A stretch of DNA of 7,275 bases from Actinomycetes bacterium (GTDB taxonomy: Bacteria > Actinomycetota > Acidimicrobiia > Acidimicrobiales > Palsa-688): assembly GCA_021821705.1 (NCBI GenBank), contig JAKACE010000088.1:1-7275 (forward strand), in the 5' to 3' direction. The translations under genes were made by a program, and so were the position numbers. Below are positions 1 to 4,936 of this stretch, in pieces. The notes below the pieces were generated by a model that searched no databases, was not told the origin of the DNA, and saw nothing but the letters and a program-made list of their open reading frames with translations. Within the stretch, counting starts at the first letter, position 1. Each line of letters opens with the position of its first letter.

Positions 1-611
1 GCAGGGCCTTGGCCTTGCACGACCCCGACTTCGTGCGCGTCTGCGGGCGGCCCGGCCGGCCTGGGGCCGTGCGTTCCCACGAACTGGCGGGTTACACGTT
101 GGCCGATGGCCGGCCCCCTCCCTTGATAGAGGATCTGCTCGGGTCGTGGCCGTGGCTCCACTGGAACATCGACGTCAAGGAAGAGGCGGCACTGCTGCCA
201 GTGGTCGACGCCGTGCGCCGGACCGCCTCGCAGGACCGGGTCATGCTGGCGTCGTTCTCGGGCCGGCGTGCGGCCCGGGCGAGCGCGGCGCTGGGCGGCA
301 CCGTGCCGGTGGCGGCCGGGAGGTGGGGGGTTGTCGGCCTGCTCGCCGGGCGCAGGATCGGAGGGCTACCCCATGGCTGGTGCCACTCAACCGCCGCCCA
401 GGTGCCAGAGCGTCACGGGCGTACGACTGTCGTCGACGAGGCCTTCGTGCGCTGCTGCCATCGCACGGGCGTTGCCGTTCACGTCTGGACCGTCGACGAC
501 CCCGCGGCCATGCGCCGCCTCCTCGACATCGGAGTGGACGGGCTCATGACGGACCGCCCCAGCATCCTGAGGGAGGTCCTGAGCGAGAGAGGTCAGTGGC
601 CGCCGGGATGA
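1..611 (+). CDS. Glycerophosphodiester phosphodiesterase, C-terminal part (5' end outside window)
   Basis: GDPD-family TIM-barrel enzymes hydrolyse glycerophosphodiesters to glycerol-3-phosphate and an alcohol. The frame is open from the first base, so the true start lies upstream; residues here are numbered from the TTG at 9. Family marks seen: ALHDPDF near residues 2-8 (the 'VHDPTL' active-site histidine segment), NIDVK at 53-57 (the 'N-I-E-I-K' metal and substrate strand), VHVWTVDD at 157-164, and VDGLMTDRP at 176-184, the near-invariant C-terminal strand. The N-terminal H-R-G and E-x-D metal ligands would be upstream of the window. The C-terminus is the usual length, ending about 16 residues after TDRP. 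TGA is at 609-611. The gene converges on the NlpC/P60 gene, with 32 bases between the stop codons. No signal peptide can be judged because the start is missing. The family is clear; the substrate cannot be told. Confidence 0.88.
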   Translation, partial: RALALHDPDFVRVCGRPGRPGAVRSHELAGYTLADGRPPPLIEDLLGSWPWLHWNIDVKEEAALLPVVDAVRRTASQDRVMLASFSGRRAARASAALGGTVPVAAGRWGVVGLLAGRRIGGLPHGWCHSTAAQVPERHGRTTVVDEAFVRCCHRTGVAVHVWTVDDPAAMRRLLDIGVDGLMTDRPSILREVLSERGQWPPG

Positions 612-615
612 CGGT

Positions 616-632
616 GCCCCCCTGGCTGGGGC
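616..632. terminator. Weak hairpin between two convergent genes
   Basis: GCCCC (616-620) can pair with GGGGC (628-632) around a 7-base loop, in the 32 bases between the convergent stop codons at 611 and 644. This is where a shared bidirectional terminator would sit. The stem is only 5 bp and no T-run follows on either strand, so factor-independent termination is doubtful. Confidence 0.25.
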
Positions 633-643
633 GACGGGCGCGC

Positions 644-1975
644 TCAGGCGGGACGGGTCGCAAGAGGGACGAGATCGGCCCCCCACAAACCCATTTCCCG
701 GACGCCCTCGCCAGGCTGAGTGGCCTGTACCGTGCGGTCCCCGCCGAGGGATATGGCGACGTGGTAGATCGTGGCCGGGTTGGAGGGGTCGGTGGCCCAG
801 AAGACAAGGTCACCCGGGCGCACGTCGCCGAGGGGGACGTGTACCCCGGCGTTGTACTGTTCGGCGGCCGTGCGGGGCAGTTGGACGCCGGCAGCCCGCC
901 ACGCCGACAGCGCCAAACCGGAACAGTCGAAGGCGTACGGACCGGTAGCGCCATAGGAGTACGGCTTGCCCACCTGGGCGAGGGCAAAGGCGACGGCCGC
1001 CTCTTCGGCCGGGTCGGGGTTGCCCACCCCCGCTGTCGCCTCCTGCCTGAGCTGAGCACCACCCGAAGCCCTTACCGGCCTGGCCGGTACCACTGGCGCG
1101 GGGTCTGCGACGATGGCGACGGTCCGAGCCGCCAGGCGCGCCGCTGCCGTACGCGAACCGGCACCGTAGCCATAAGCGGTGCCCTGGCGGTTTGCCACCC
1201 AGTACCCGCGGCCATCGCGCAGGGCCGCCATCCCCACGATGGGAGCGGTCCTGGTGGACGGAGCTGCACCGCCGCGGTCAACGGCGTCACCGAAGGCCAT
1301 GATGACCCCCCCGGCACTCGTGAGCCAGTAGCCGCCGCCCTGTGGCGTGGCCGTGATGCTCACAACGTTGCGCCCCGTCCGGGCTGCACCTCCGTGGTAA
1401 CGGGCGCTACCGAAGCTGTATACCTCCCCTTTGGAGGTCGCCAGCCAGTAACCCAGGCCGTGAGGCGAAGCCGCTATGCCCACGACATGGCCCTTGCCCC
1501 GCAGTTCGGCGACGCCCAGGTACCTGGCTGAGCCGTAGCTGTAGACCTCGCCATTGGCAGCCGCCAGCCAGTAGCCATGGCCCCCAGGGGCCGCCGCGAT
1601 GCCGACAACGCGCCCGGCGGACGAGCGGAGCAACCGCGCCGAACTGGCTGCGCCGAAGAAGCCGGCGTCCCCGAAGCTGAAGACGCCTCCGTCAGCAGTC
1701 GCCAACCAGTACCCGTGGCCGTCGGGCGTGGCGGCCATGCCGACGACGGACCGGTCCAGGTGCTGGTGCTGGTGCAGGCTCCCGAGCACAGGGGCACCCC
1801 CGCCAGCCCCGACCGCGCCGGTGCTGCTGACAACCCAGTAGCCGTCAGTAGGCCTGGCGGCTGCCCGGGCCGAGGCGAGCGACGATGCTCCGGCGGCGGT
1901 GGGCACAGCCGCCACGACGGCACCAGCGGCACAAACCGCCGCTACGGCGCGTTTGATCAGGCCTTGCGCAGTCAA
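644..1975 (-). CDS. Secreted NlpC/P60 peptidoglycan hydrolase with six GYW propeller-like repeats
   Basis: Predicted exported cell-wall endopeptidase, 443 aa. NlpC/P60 enzymes cut peptide bonds in peptidoglycan stems. Residues 1-30 look like a Sec signal peptide: basic KR at 8-9, an Ala/Val-rich core, and a likely cleavage near AAGA-SS. Residues 43 to about 275 hold six repeats of 40-46 aa, each with GYW(L/V) (45, 88, 134, 176, 216, 258) followed by a G-E/G-V-x-S-F/Y-G strand. A linker leads to the catalytic domain, about 322-443: FDCSGLA with Cys351, YHVAI with His405, and VQATQPGEGV, where Gln417 fills the third-residue position that is often His; polar replacements occur in this family. 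The start is TTG (1973-1975): an in-frame TGA lies three codons upstream, and AAGGGG sits 11 bases before the TTG, a slightly long spacing. No bare catalytic-domain RipA-type neighbour or lipobox is seen. A well-formed promoter and a long leader precede the gene. The domain call is firm; the exact bond cut is unknown. Confidence 0.92.
   Translation of the reverse strand: MTAQGLIKRAVAAVCAAGAVVAAVPTAAGASSLASARAAARPTDGYWVVSSTGAVGAGGGAPVLGSLHQHQHLDRSVVGMAATPDGHGYWLATADGGVFSFGDAGFFGAASSARLLRSSAGRVVGIAAAPGGHGYWLAAANGEVYSYGSARYLGVAELRGKGHVVGIAASPHGLGYWLATSKGEVYSFGSARYHGGAARTGRNVVSITATPQGGGYWLTSAGGVIMAFGDAVDRGGAAPSTRTAPIVGMAALRDGRGYWVANRQGTAYGYGAGSRTAAARLAARTVAIVADPAPVVPARPVRASGGAQLRQEATAGVGNPDPAEEAAVAFALAQVGKPYSYGATGPYAFDCSGLALSAWRAAGVQLPRTAAEQYNAGVHVPLGDVRPGDLVFWATDPSNPATIYHVAISLGGDRTVQATQPGEGVREMGLWGADLVPLATRPA
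1151..1849 (-). repeat. Six coding repeats (GYW type) in the NlpC/P60 protein
   Basis: This segment encodes six imperfect units of 40-46 residues, with GYW(L/V) starting at residues 45, 88, 134, 176, 216 and 258. The best conserved units read V-V-G-(I/M)-A-A-x-P-x-G-x-G-Y-W-L-A, then G-(E/G)-V-(Y/F)-S-(F/Y)-G. The first (SSTGAVGAGG) and last (NRQGTAYGYG) units are the most diverged. Regular four-strand-sized units with Trp and Gly at fixed places suggest a closed beta-propeller, here possibly six-bladed. The fold is an inference from the repeat pattern. Confidence 0.8.
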
Positions 1976-2169
1976 TTGCTCTCAAACCCCTTGCACTACG
2001 TGGCCAGGACAAGGCGAGAGACAGGCCCCGGGGGCGCGCCTCTACAAACCGTGCGGCCTGCCTCGGCCGCTCCAACTTGATCCCTGGCTCAACCGGCACC
2101 AGGGCCGGGGCTCACGGTGCCCATGGCCCAATTGACGAATCAATTCCGTCACCGGCTGCTTCTCGGTCG
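1976..2169 (-). promoter_or_regulatory. Long structured 5' leader of the NlpC/P60 gene
   Basis: If transcription starts about 7 bases after the -10 box at 2176-2181, the leader is about 190 nt. On the minus-strand RNA, in order, I see a 6-bp stem AAUUGA/UCAAUU with a UUCG loop (2145-2130), a 6-bp stem CCCUGG/CCAGGG (2104-2082), and a 6-bp stem GCGGCC/GGCCGC with a 6-base loop (2070-2053). Alternative pairings compete with these: GGCACC/GGUGCC (2121-2116 with 2100-2095) excludes the second hairpin, and 2062-2055 with 2027-2020 (8 bp, one G-U) excludes the third. The ydaO c-di-AMP riboswitch is known upstream of actinobacterial NlpC/P60 genes, but I do not find its conserved motifs here. This may be an unknown riboswitch or simply GC-rich structure. 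Confidence 0.45.
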
Positions 2170-2170
2170 C

Positions 2171-2182
2171 TTAGCACGCTAA
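2171..2182. promoter_or_regulatory. Palindrome over the -10 box (possible operator)
   Basis: TTAGCACGCTAA at 2171-2182 is a dyad, TTAGC / GCTAA, broken only by the central AC. It covers the whole -10 hexamer of the NlpC/P60 promoter, a classical place for a repressor site. Five-base arms are short and could arise by chance. No regulator gene is present in the window to match it. Confidence 0.3.
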
Positions 2183-2204
2183 ACGAAATAGGCGCCCGCG
2201 TCAA
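2176..2204 (-). promoter_or_regulatory. Predicted housekeeping-sigma promoter for the NlpC/P60 gene
   Basis: On the minus strand, TTGACG (2204-2199) is followed after exactly 17 bases (2198-2182) by TAGCGT (2181-2176). TTGAC and TAnnnT are the actinobacterial sigma-A type consensus, and the spacing is ideal. Transcription would begin near 2169, about 194 bases before the TTG start codon at 1975. This is the best promoter match in the intergenic stretch. Confidence 0.65.
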
Positions 2205-2451
2205 GTGTTCCCGCGAAAAGGGCCTTTACCCAGCCATTACGGCGACGTCCCAGAAGCAGTTTCACTTTTAGGGCCCGATGTCCCTTTTATACCGGTTCTG
2301 GACAACGTCAGGGTGGTCTCGGCCCGTGCCAGCGACCACTCAAAGTGCTCGTCAGATGCTATTTCCGGCCCCGGTGTGCCACTTCCAGGTAATTGAGTGG
2401 TGCCCGATATGCCGCCACCGCCCTGGCGCACGTCGCCTGTCTCCCGCGCAC

Positions 2452-2467
2452 ACTTTGGGCCCAAAGT
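2452..2467. promoter_or_regulatory. Perfect 16-bp palindrome, candidate protein-binding site
   Basis: ACTTTGGGCCCAAAGT is fully self-complementary with no spacer. Having no loop it cannot make a good RNA hairpin, so a dimeric DNA-binding protein is the more natural reading. It lies about 250 bases upstream of the NlpC/P60 -35 box, between the two arms of the CCGATATG/CATATCGG repeat. I do not recognise it as the box of a known regulator. Confidence 0.4.
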
Positions 2468-2527
2468 AACGGCCGCGAAATTCAGACATATCGGCCTTTC
2501 GCGCAGCCCAACACTGCGCCGGGCCCT

Positions 2528-2663
2528 GCCCCCTGGCGCACGCGAGCGGAGACCTCTCACCCGGGCGCGCACCCCTTGTGCGCTGAGCGCCCGGGACACC
2601 GCCTCGGAGGTCGGAGCCCGGAAGCGGTCCGCCGCCGGCACCCGCGCCAAAGCCGGGGGGGGC
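2528..2663. ncRNA. Possible folded RNA: six nested co-linear helices
   Basis: Six helices nest in one another: 2528-2533 with 2658-2663 (6 bp), 2534-2539 with 2644-2649 (6 bp), 2546-2550 with 2628-2632 (5 bp), 2551-2556 with 2607-2612 (6 bp), 2560-2567 with 2588-2595 (8 bp, CCCGGGCG/CGCCCGGG) and 2568-2572 with 2578-2582 (5 bp), closing on a 5-base loop. That is 36 Watson-Crick pairs in 136 bases, a rod with most unpaired bases on one side. The strand is unknown because every pair is Watson-Crick. I find no convincing promoter for a separate small RNA, so it could instead lie in read-through RNA from infA. GC-rich sequence pairs easily by chance, hence the low confidence. Confidence 0.25.
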
Positions 2664-2716
2664 GGCAATGTGGGGACGAAGCACCGGCCGGCGCGCCCGA
2701 GGCGAGGGACCGCGAC

Positions 2717-2742
2717 AAAAGGCCGGGGGCGAACCCCGGCCT
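2717..2742 (-). terminator. Intrinsic terminator downstream of infA
   Basis: On the minus-strand RNA, AGGCCGGGG (2742-2734), loop UUCGC (2733-2729) and CCCCGGCCU (2728-2720) form a perfect 9-bp GC-rich stem, directly followed by UUUG (2719-2716). It begins 56 bases after the infA stop codon. The stem and position are convincing; the U-run is short. Its ascending arm is also part of a longer alternative hairpin. Confidence 0.75.
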
Positions 2743-2793
2743 GCTGTCCTTGTCTGGTTTCCGGCCCGGCGTAGCTGACGCAGCAGGCCGGGG
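2717..2793 (-). promoter_or_regulatory. Attenuator-like pair of mutually exclusive hairpins behind infA
   Basis: Three RNA segments on the minus strand: A = CCCCGGCCUGCUG (2793-2781), B = CAGCAGGCCGGGG (2746-2734), C = CCCCGGCCU (2728-2720). A pairs with B over 13 perfect bp across a 34-base loop; B pairs with C over 9 bp to form the terminator. Both cannot exist together. A begins only 4 bases after the infA TAG, so a ribosome stopped there would cover part of A and leave B free for the terminator. This is the geometry of an attenuator. Whether read-through into the following stretch matters is not shown by the sequence. Confidence 0.45.
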
Positions 2794-2797
2794 AGTA

Positions 2798-3028
2798 CTA
2801 CTTGAAGCGGTAGGTGATGCGGCCCCGCTTGAGGTCGTACGGGCTTATCTCGACCTGGACCCTGTCACCGGGCAGTACCCGGATCCGGTGCATGCGCATC
2901 TTTCCCGAGTTGTGGGCCAGCACCTCATGGCCATTGTCCGTCTTGACCCGGAAAGTCGCGTTTTTCAGGGACTCGACGACGGTGCCCTCCAGCAGGATGG
3001 CCTGCTCTTTCGCGTTGGTGTTGGACAG
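2798..3028 (-). CDS. infA: Translation initiation factor IF-1, apparent CTG start
   Basis: IF-1 is a small OB-fold (S1-like) protein that binds the 30S A site and helps IF-2 and IF-3 set up initiation. The product is 76 aa from the chosen start: [41 protein letters not shown] and [15 protein letters not shown] cover nearly the whole family pattern. One change stands out: HNSGKMRM where HISGKMRM is usual. The frame opens with a GTG at 3050-3052, but this has no good ribosome site and would add 8 residues (84 aa against the usual 72 or so). CTG at 3026-3028 lies 8 bases after a perfect AGGAGG, and there is no ATG, GTG or TTG between. infA usually heads rpmJ-rpsM-rpsK-rpsD-rpoA; here it is alone, 162 bases after doxX and followed by a terminator. 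A second copy elsewhere cannot be excluded. Confidence 0.93.
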   Translation of the reverse strand: MSNTNAKEQAILLEGTVVESLKNATFRVKTDNGHEVLAHNSGKMRMHRIRVLPGDRVQVEISPYDLKRGRITYRFK

Positions 3029-3036
3029 TGCTCCTA

Positions 3037-3042
3037 CCTCCT
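3037..3042 (-). promoter_or_regulatory. Shine-Dalgarno site that sets the infA start
   Basis: AGGAGG on the minus strand, 8 bases upstream of CTG (3026-3028). A second AGGAG (3035-3031) lies only 2 bases before the CTG, too near to serve it. The site lies inside the longer GTG-initiated frame, which argues that initiation happens after it. Confidence 0.7.
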
Positions 3043-3050
3043 GGTGACCC

Positions 3051-3056
3051 ACTCTA
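3051..3056 (-). promoter_or_regulatory. Possible -10 box for infA
   Basis: TAGAGT (3056-3051, minus strand) fits TAnnnT and would start transcription near 3044, giving a short leader that still contains AGGAGG. No TTGACA-like -35 is found 16-18 bases upstream in this GC-rich gap, so the call is weak. The gap also holds a GGGCC/GGCCC hairpin with a 4-base loop (3127-3140) and no T-run. Confidence 0.25.
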
Positions 3057-3190
3057 CCGGGCCGACGCCCTCCCCGTCCGGGGCCAGGCCGACCGGTGCT
3101 CCGGCGAGCCGCCGCGTCGAGAGGCGGGGCCGCAAGGCCCGGACGCCGACACGCCGGCCATTCCGGGCGGTTCCTCGCACCTCGCCGCCA

Positions 3191-3814
3191 CTACTGGGTG
3201 GCGCCCGTTCGCCCGCTCACTCCATTGTCGCCCGCCAGGTCGGCCATCTCGTCGTCCCCGGCGGCGGGGCTTTGCCCCTCGGGAGGGGCGTCGGTAGCGG
3301 ACGAAAGCTCGCCCTTGGGACCGCTGGCAGCCTGGCGGTCGGATATGGCCAGAGCGGCGGCGGCGGTACCGGCACCCAGGGCCAGCTGCAAGACGGCCCA
3401 GCCGAAGCCTCGGTGCTTCTTGCCCCGCAGGCCGTCCAGGCTGAGCGGGCCCCCACCGGCCCCGGCGATGGCGAAGGTGCTCGCCAGGATGCCGAGGTTG
3501 TACTCGAAGCCGCCTTCGGTGGCCCAGAAGCCGTTCTTCAGATGGACCTTCGTGATAGCCCCCACCATTACACCGGTGACCATGGAGCACGCCAGGGGCG
3601 TGGCGAGGCCCAGCGCCATCATCGTCCCGCCTGCCGCCTCGGCCACACCTGTTGCCATGCCGAACTGGCGTCCGGGGCGCAAACCCATCTGCTCGAAGGC
3701 CTGAGCGGTGCCCTCCGGACCGTGGCCACCGAGTGAAGTGGTGAGCTTCTGGATACCGTGACCTGCCATCGTGGCACCGGTCACGAGCCGGAGCACCGTC
3801 GTTGCGAAACCCAT
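3191..3814 (-). CDS. DoxX family membrane protein
   Basis: 207 aa integral membrane protein. DoxX proteins are small four-helix membrane proteins; in mycobacteria one takes part in a membrane oxidoreductase complex linked to superoxide dismutase and thiol balance. Family marks: GHGIQKL at 18-24 at the end of helix 1, GLRPGRQFG at 44-52, VAEAAGG at 57-63, HLKNGFW at 91-97 and GGFEYNLGI at 101-109. Hydrophobic segments lie near 3-25, 50-72, 74-92, 103-120 and 137-157, so there is one more than the core four. The last 50 residues (from about 158) are polar, Gly/Ser/Asp-rich and probably disordered. ATG at 3812-3814 has AGGAGG five bases upstream. That site is encoded by the last two Arg codons of the ligase gene, whose TAG ends 2 bases before the ATG, so translation is very probably coupled. 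Confidence 0.88.
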   Translation of the reverse strand: MGFATTVLRLVTGATMAGHGIQKLTTSLGGHGPEGTAQAFEQMGLRPGRQFGMATGVAEAAGGTMMALGLATPLACSMVTGVMVGAITKVHLKNGFWATEGGFEYNLGILASTFAIAGAGGGPLSLDGLRGKKHRGFGWAVLQLALGAGTAAAALAISDRQAASGPKGELSSATDAPPEGQSPAAGDDEMADLAGDNGVSGRTGATQ

Positions 3815-3816
3815 TG

Positions 3817-4917
3817 CTACCTCCTGTTCCCTGGCTGGGTGCCTACCCAGCCTTGCGGCTTGTCAGACCCTCGGCGAGCGACCGCAGCCGGTCCGCACGG
3901 CTCACGCCCCACCCCGGCGGCGGGCTTGTCCTCCCGCAAGGCCACGAAACTCGGGTGGCGTAGACGACCGTCCGAGGTCCAGTTGGTGAACGCCACTTCG
4001 GCGACGAGCGAAGGTTCGGCCCAGCTGGGGGCCTTCTCGGGCACTTTGTCGTCAAATGGTGACGAGGCCCTGACCAGCACCGAAAGCCGCCGTACCAACT
4101 CTCCCAGCATGCGTGCGTCGAAGCCTGTTCCGACCTTCCCGGCATAGACGAGCCTACCGGCTTCCCAGTAGCCGAGCAGCAGGGCCCCGAGGCCCTGGCG
4201 GGACCCCTGGGGCGGTGTCCAGCCGCCGACAACGAACTCCTGGCGGCACGAACACTTGAGCTTGACCCAGTCGGGTGATCGGCCCGAACGGTACTGCGAG
4301 CCCAGTCTCTTGGCCACCAATCCCTCCCAGCCGTCGCGGCAGCTGGCTTCGAAGAGCTGGCGGGGAGGGCCGGACAGGGGGACGACGAGCTCGACACCCG
4401 GCACCTCCACCGGCGCCAGGAGCCTCTCCAGCAGAGCCTTGCGTTCCTCGACCGGCAACTGGCGCACATCGTGACCGAGAAGGTGCAGGAGGTCGAACAC
4501 GCGGTAGCCGACCTCGTGCGCCGCGCCCTCCTGCAGCGCTCCGAAGTCCGGCCTCCCCCCGACCAGGCCCACGACCTCGCCGTCGAGCACGAAGTCATCG
4601 GCGGGCAGGTCCCCCAGGGCGCAGACCAGACGTGGGAAACGGCCGTTGAAGGGGAGACGGTTGCGCGAGTAGAGGACCACTCCCGACCGGTTACGGACGG
4701 CGATCCCGCGCAAGCCGTCCAGTTTGGGCTCCATCAGCCAGTTGCTGCTCCCGCCCGGCAGCAGGTCCGGCGTAGCCAGCAGGGCAGAGCGCGCCTGGGC
4801 GAGCATCGGTTCCCGGAACCCCGCCTCGCCCTCAGCAGCGGCGCCCGGTGCCCCGAGCCTCTGCGACGCGGCCCGGATGTCGGAACTGCCCGGGGGCACC
4901 TCGGCGGGAGCGGGCAC
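3817..4917 (-). CDS. ATP-dependent DNA ligase (LigD/LigC type ligase domain, stand-alone)
   Basis: Seals DNA nicks by adenylating a lysine with ATP; LigD and LigC type enzymes act in end joining and repair. 366 aa from the chosen GTG. Nucleotidyltransferase motifs in order: EPKLDGLRG (about 64-71; Lys65 is the adenylated residue), VLDGEVVG (about 111-118), YRVFDLLHL (about 138-146), EGLVAKR (198-204) and DWVKLKC (216-222), followed by an OB-fold with FVVGGWTPP and the LigD-like end RHPSFVALREDKPA. No polymerase or phosphoesterase domain is fused and no Ku gene is in view. The frame is open back to an ATG at 5022, but that start would overlap otsA by 86 bases and adds a Ser/Ala/Pro-rich stretch unlike the family. 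GTG at 4915-4917, preceded by GGGGA and 19 bases after the otsA stop, fits better. A 33-residue tail after REDKPA repeats a DKPxxxVGxxP pattern. Confidence 0.87.
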   Translation of the reverse strand: MPAPAEVPPGSSDIRAASQRLGAPGAAAEGEAGFREPMLAQARSALLATPDLLPGGSSNWLMEPKLDGLRGIAVRNRSGVVLYSRNRLPFNGRFPRLVCALGDLPADDFVLDGEVVGLVGGRPDFGALQEGAAHEVGYRVFDLLHLLGHDVRQLPVEERKALLERLLAPVEVPGVELVVPLSGPPRQLFEASCRDGWEGLVAKRLGSQYRSGRSPDWVKLKCSCRQEFVVGGWTPPQGSRQGLGALLLGYWEAGRLVYAGKVGTGFDARMLGELVRRLSVLVRASSPFDDKVPEKAPSWAEPSLVAEVAFTNWTSDGRLRHPSFVALREDKPAAGVGREPCGPAAVARRGSDKPQGWVGTQPGNRR

Positions 4918-4936
4918 GATGCGTCCCCGACCTTGC

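Larger units (their letters stand above)
2205..2716. other. Gene-free stretch between the NlpC/P60 promoter and the infA terminator
   Basis: No open frame here gives a recognisable protein, and no tRNA T-loop, tmRNA, RNase P or SRP signature is seen on either strand. The left part (about 2205-2500) is visibly more AT-rich than the genes; the right part (about 2520-2716) is very GC-rich. Short symmetric elements lie in it: the 16-bp palindrome at 2452-2467; an 8-bp inverted repeat CCGATATG/CATATCGG (2404-2411 and 2487-2494); a hairpin CGCGAAA/TTTCGCG (2474-2480 and 2497-2503); and the nested stems at 2528-2663. A 12-base direct repeat, CCCTGGCGCACG, occurs at 2421 and 2531. The length and symmetry suggest control elements or an untranslated RNA, but no product can be named. 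Confidence 0.5.

Noticed and set aside
146..1531. Long plus-strand open frame opposite the NlpC/P60 gene (and overlapping the GDPD gene)
   Set aside because: Its product is Arg/Gly/Pro-rich with no family likeness, while the other frames hold clear GDPD and NlpC/P60 proteins. Long antisense frames are expected at this GC content.
1976..2169. ydaO (c-di-AMP) riboswitch in the NlpC/P60 leader
   Set aside because: The gene type is right, but the conserved GGGUGAAUC- and CGAACCC-like motifs are not present on the minus strand.
2181..2212. ECF-sigma promoter GGAAC...GTT on the minus strand
   Set aside because: The distance between the two boxes is about 22 bases, too long for the usual 16-17; the overlapping TTGACG-17-TAGCGT match is better.
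2421..2542. 12-base direct repeat CCCTGGCGCACG (2421-2432 and 2531-2542)
   Set aside because: Two copies only, 110 bases apart, with no transposase or target duplication; chance is possible in GC-rich sequence, although the second copy lies in a predicted helix.
2601..2640. SRP RNA-like GGAGCCCGGAAGCGG
   Set aside because: The conserved SRP loop (GGAAG followed by AGCAG in the right stem context) is not matched.
2237..2668. Minus-strand open frames in the intergenic stretch (143 and 110 codons)
   Set aside because: Low-complexity Pro/Arg/Gly sequence with no family likeness, and composition changes halfway through; more likely untranslated.
2393..3736. Plus-strand open frame opposite infA and doxX
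   Set aside because: Antisense to two clear genes, low-complexity product and no sensible ribosome site.
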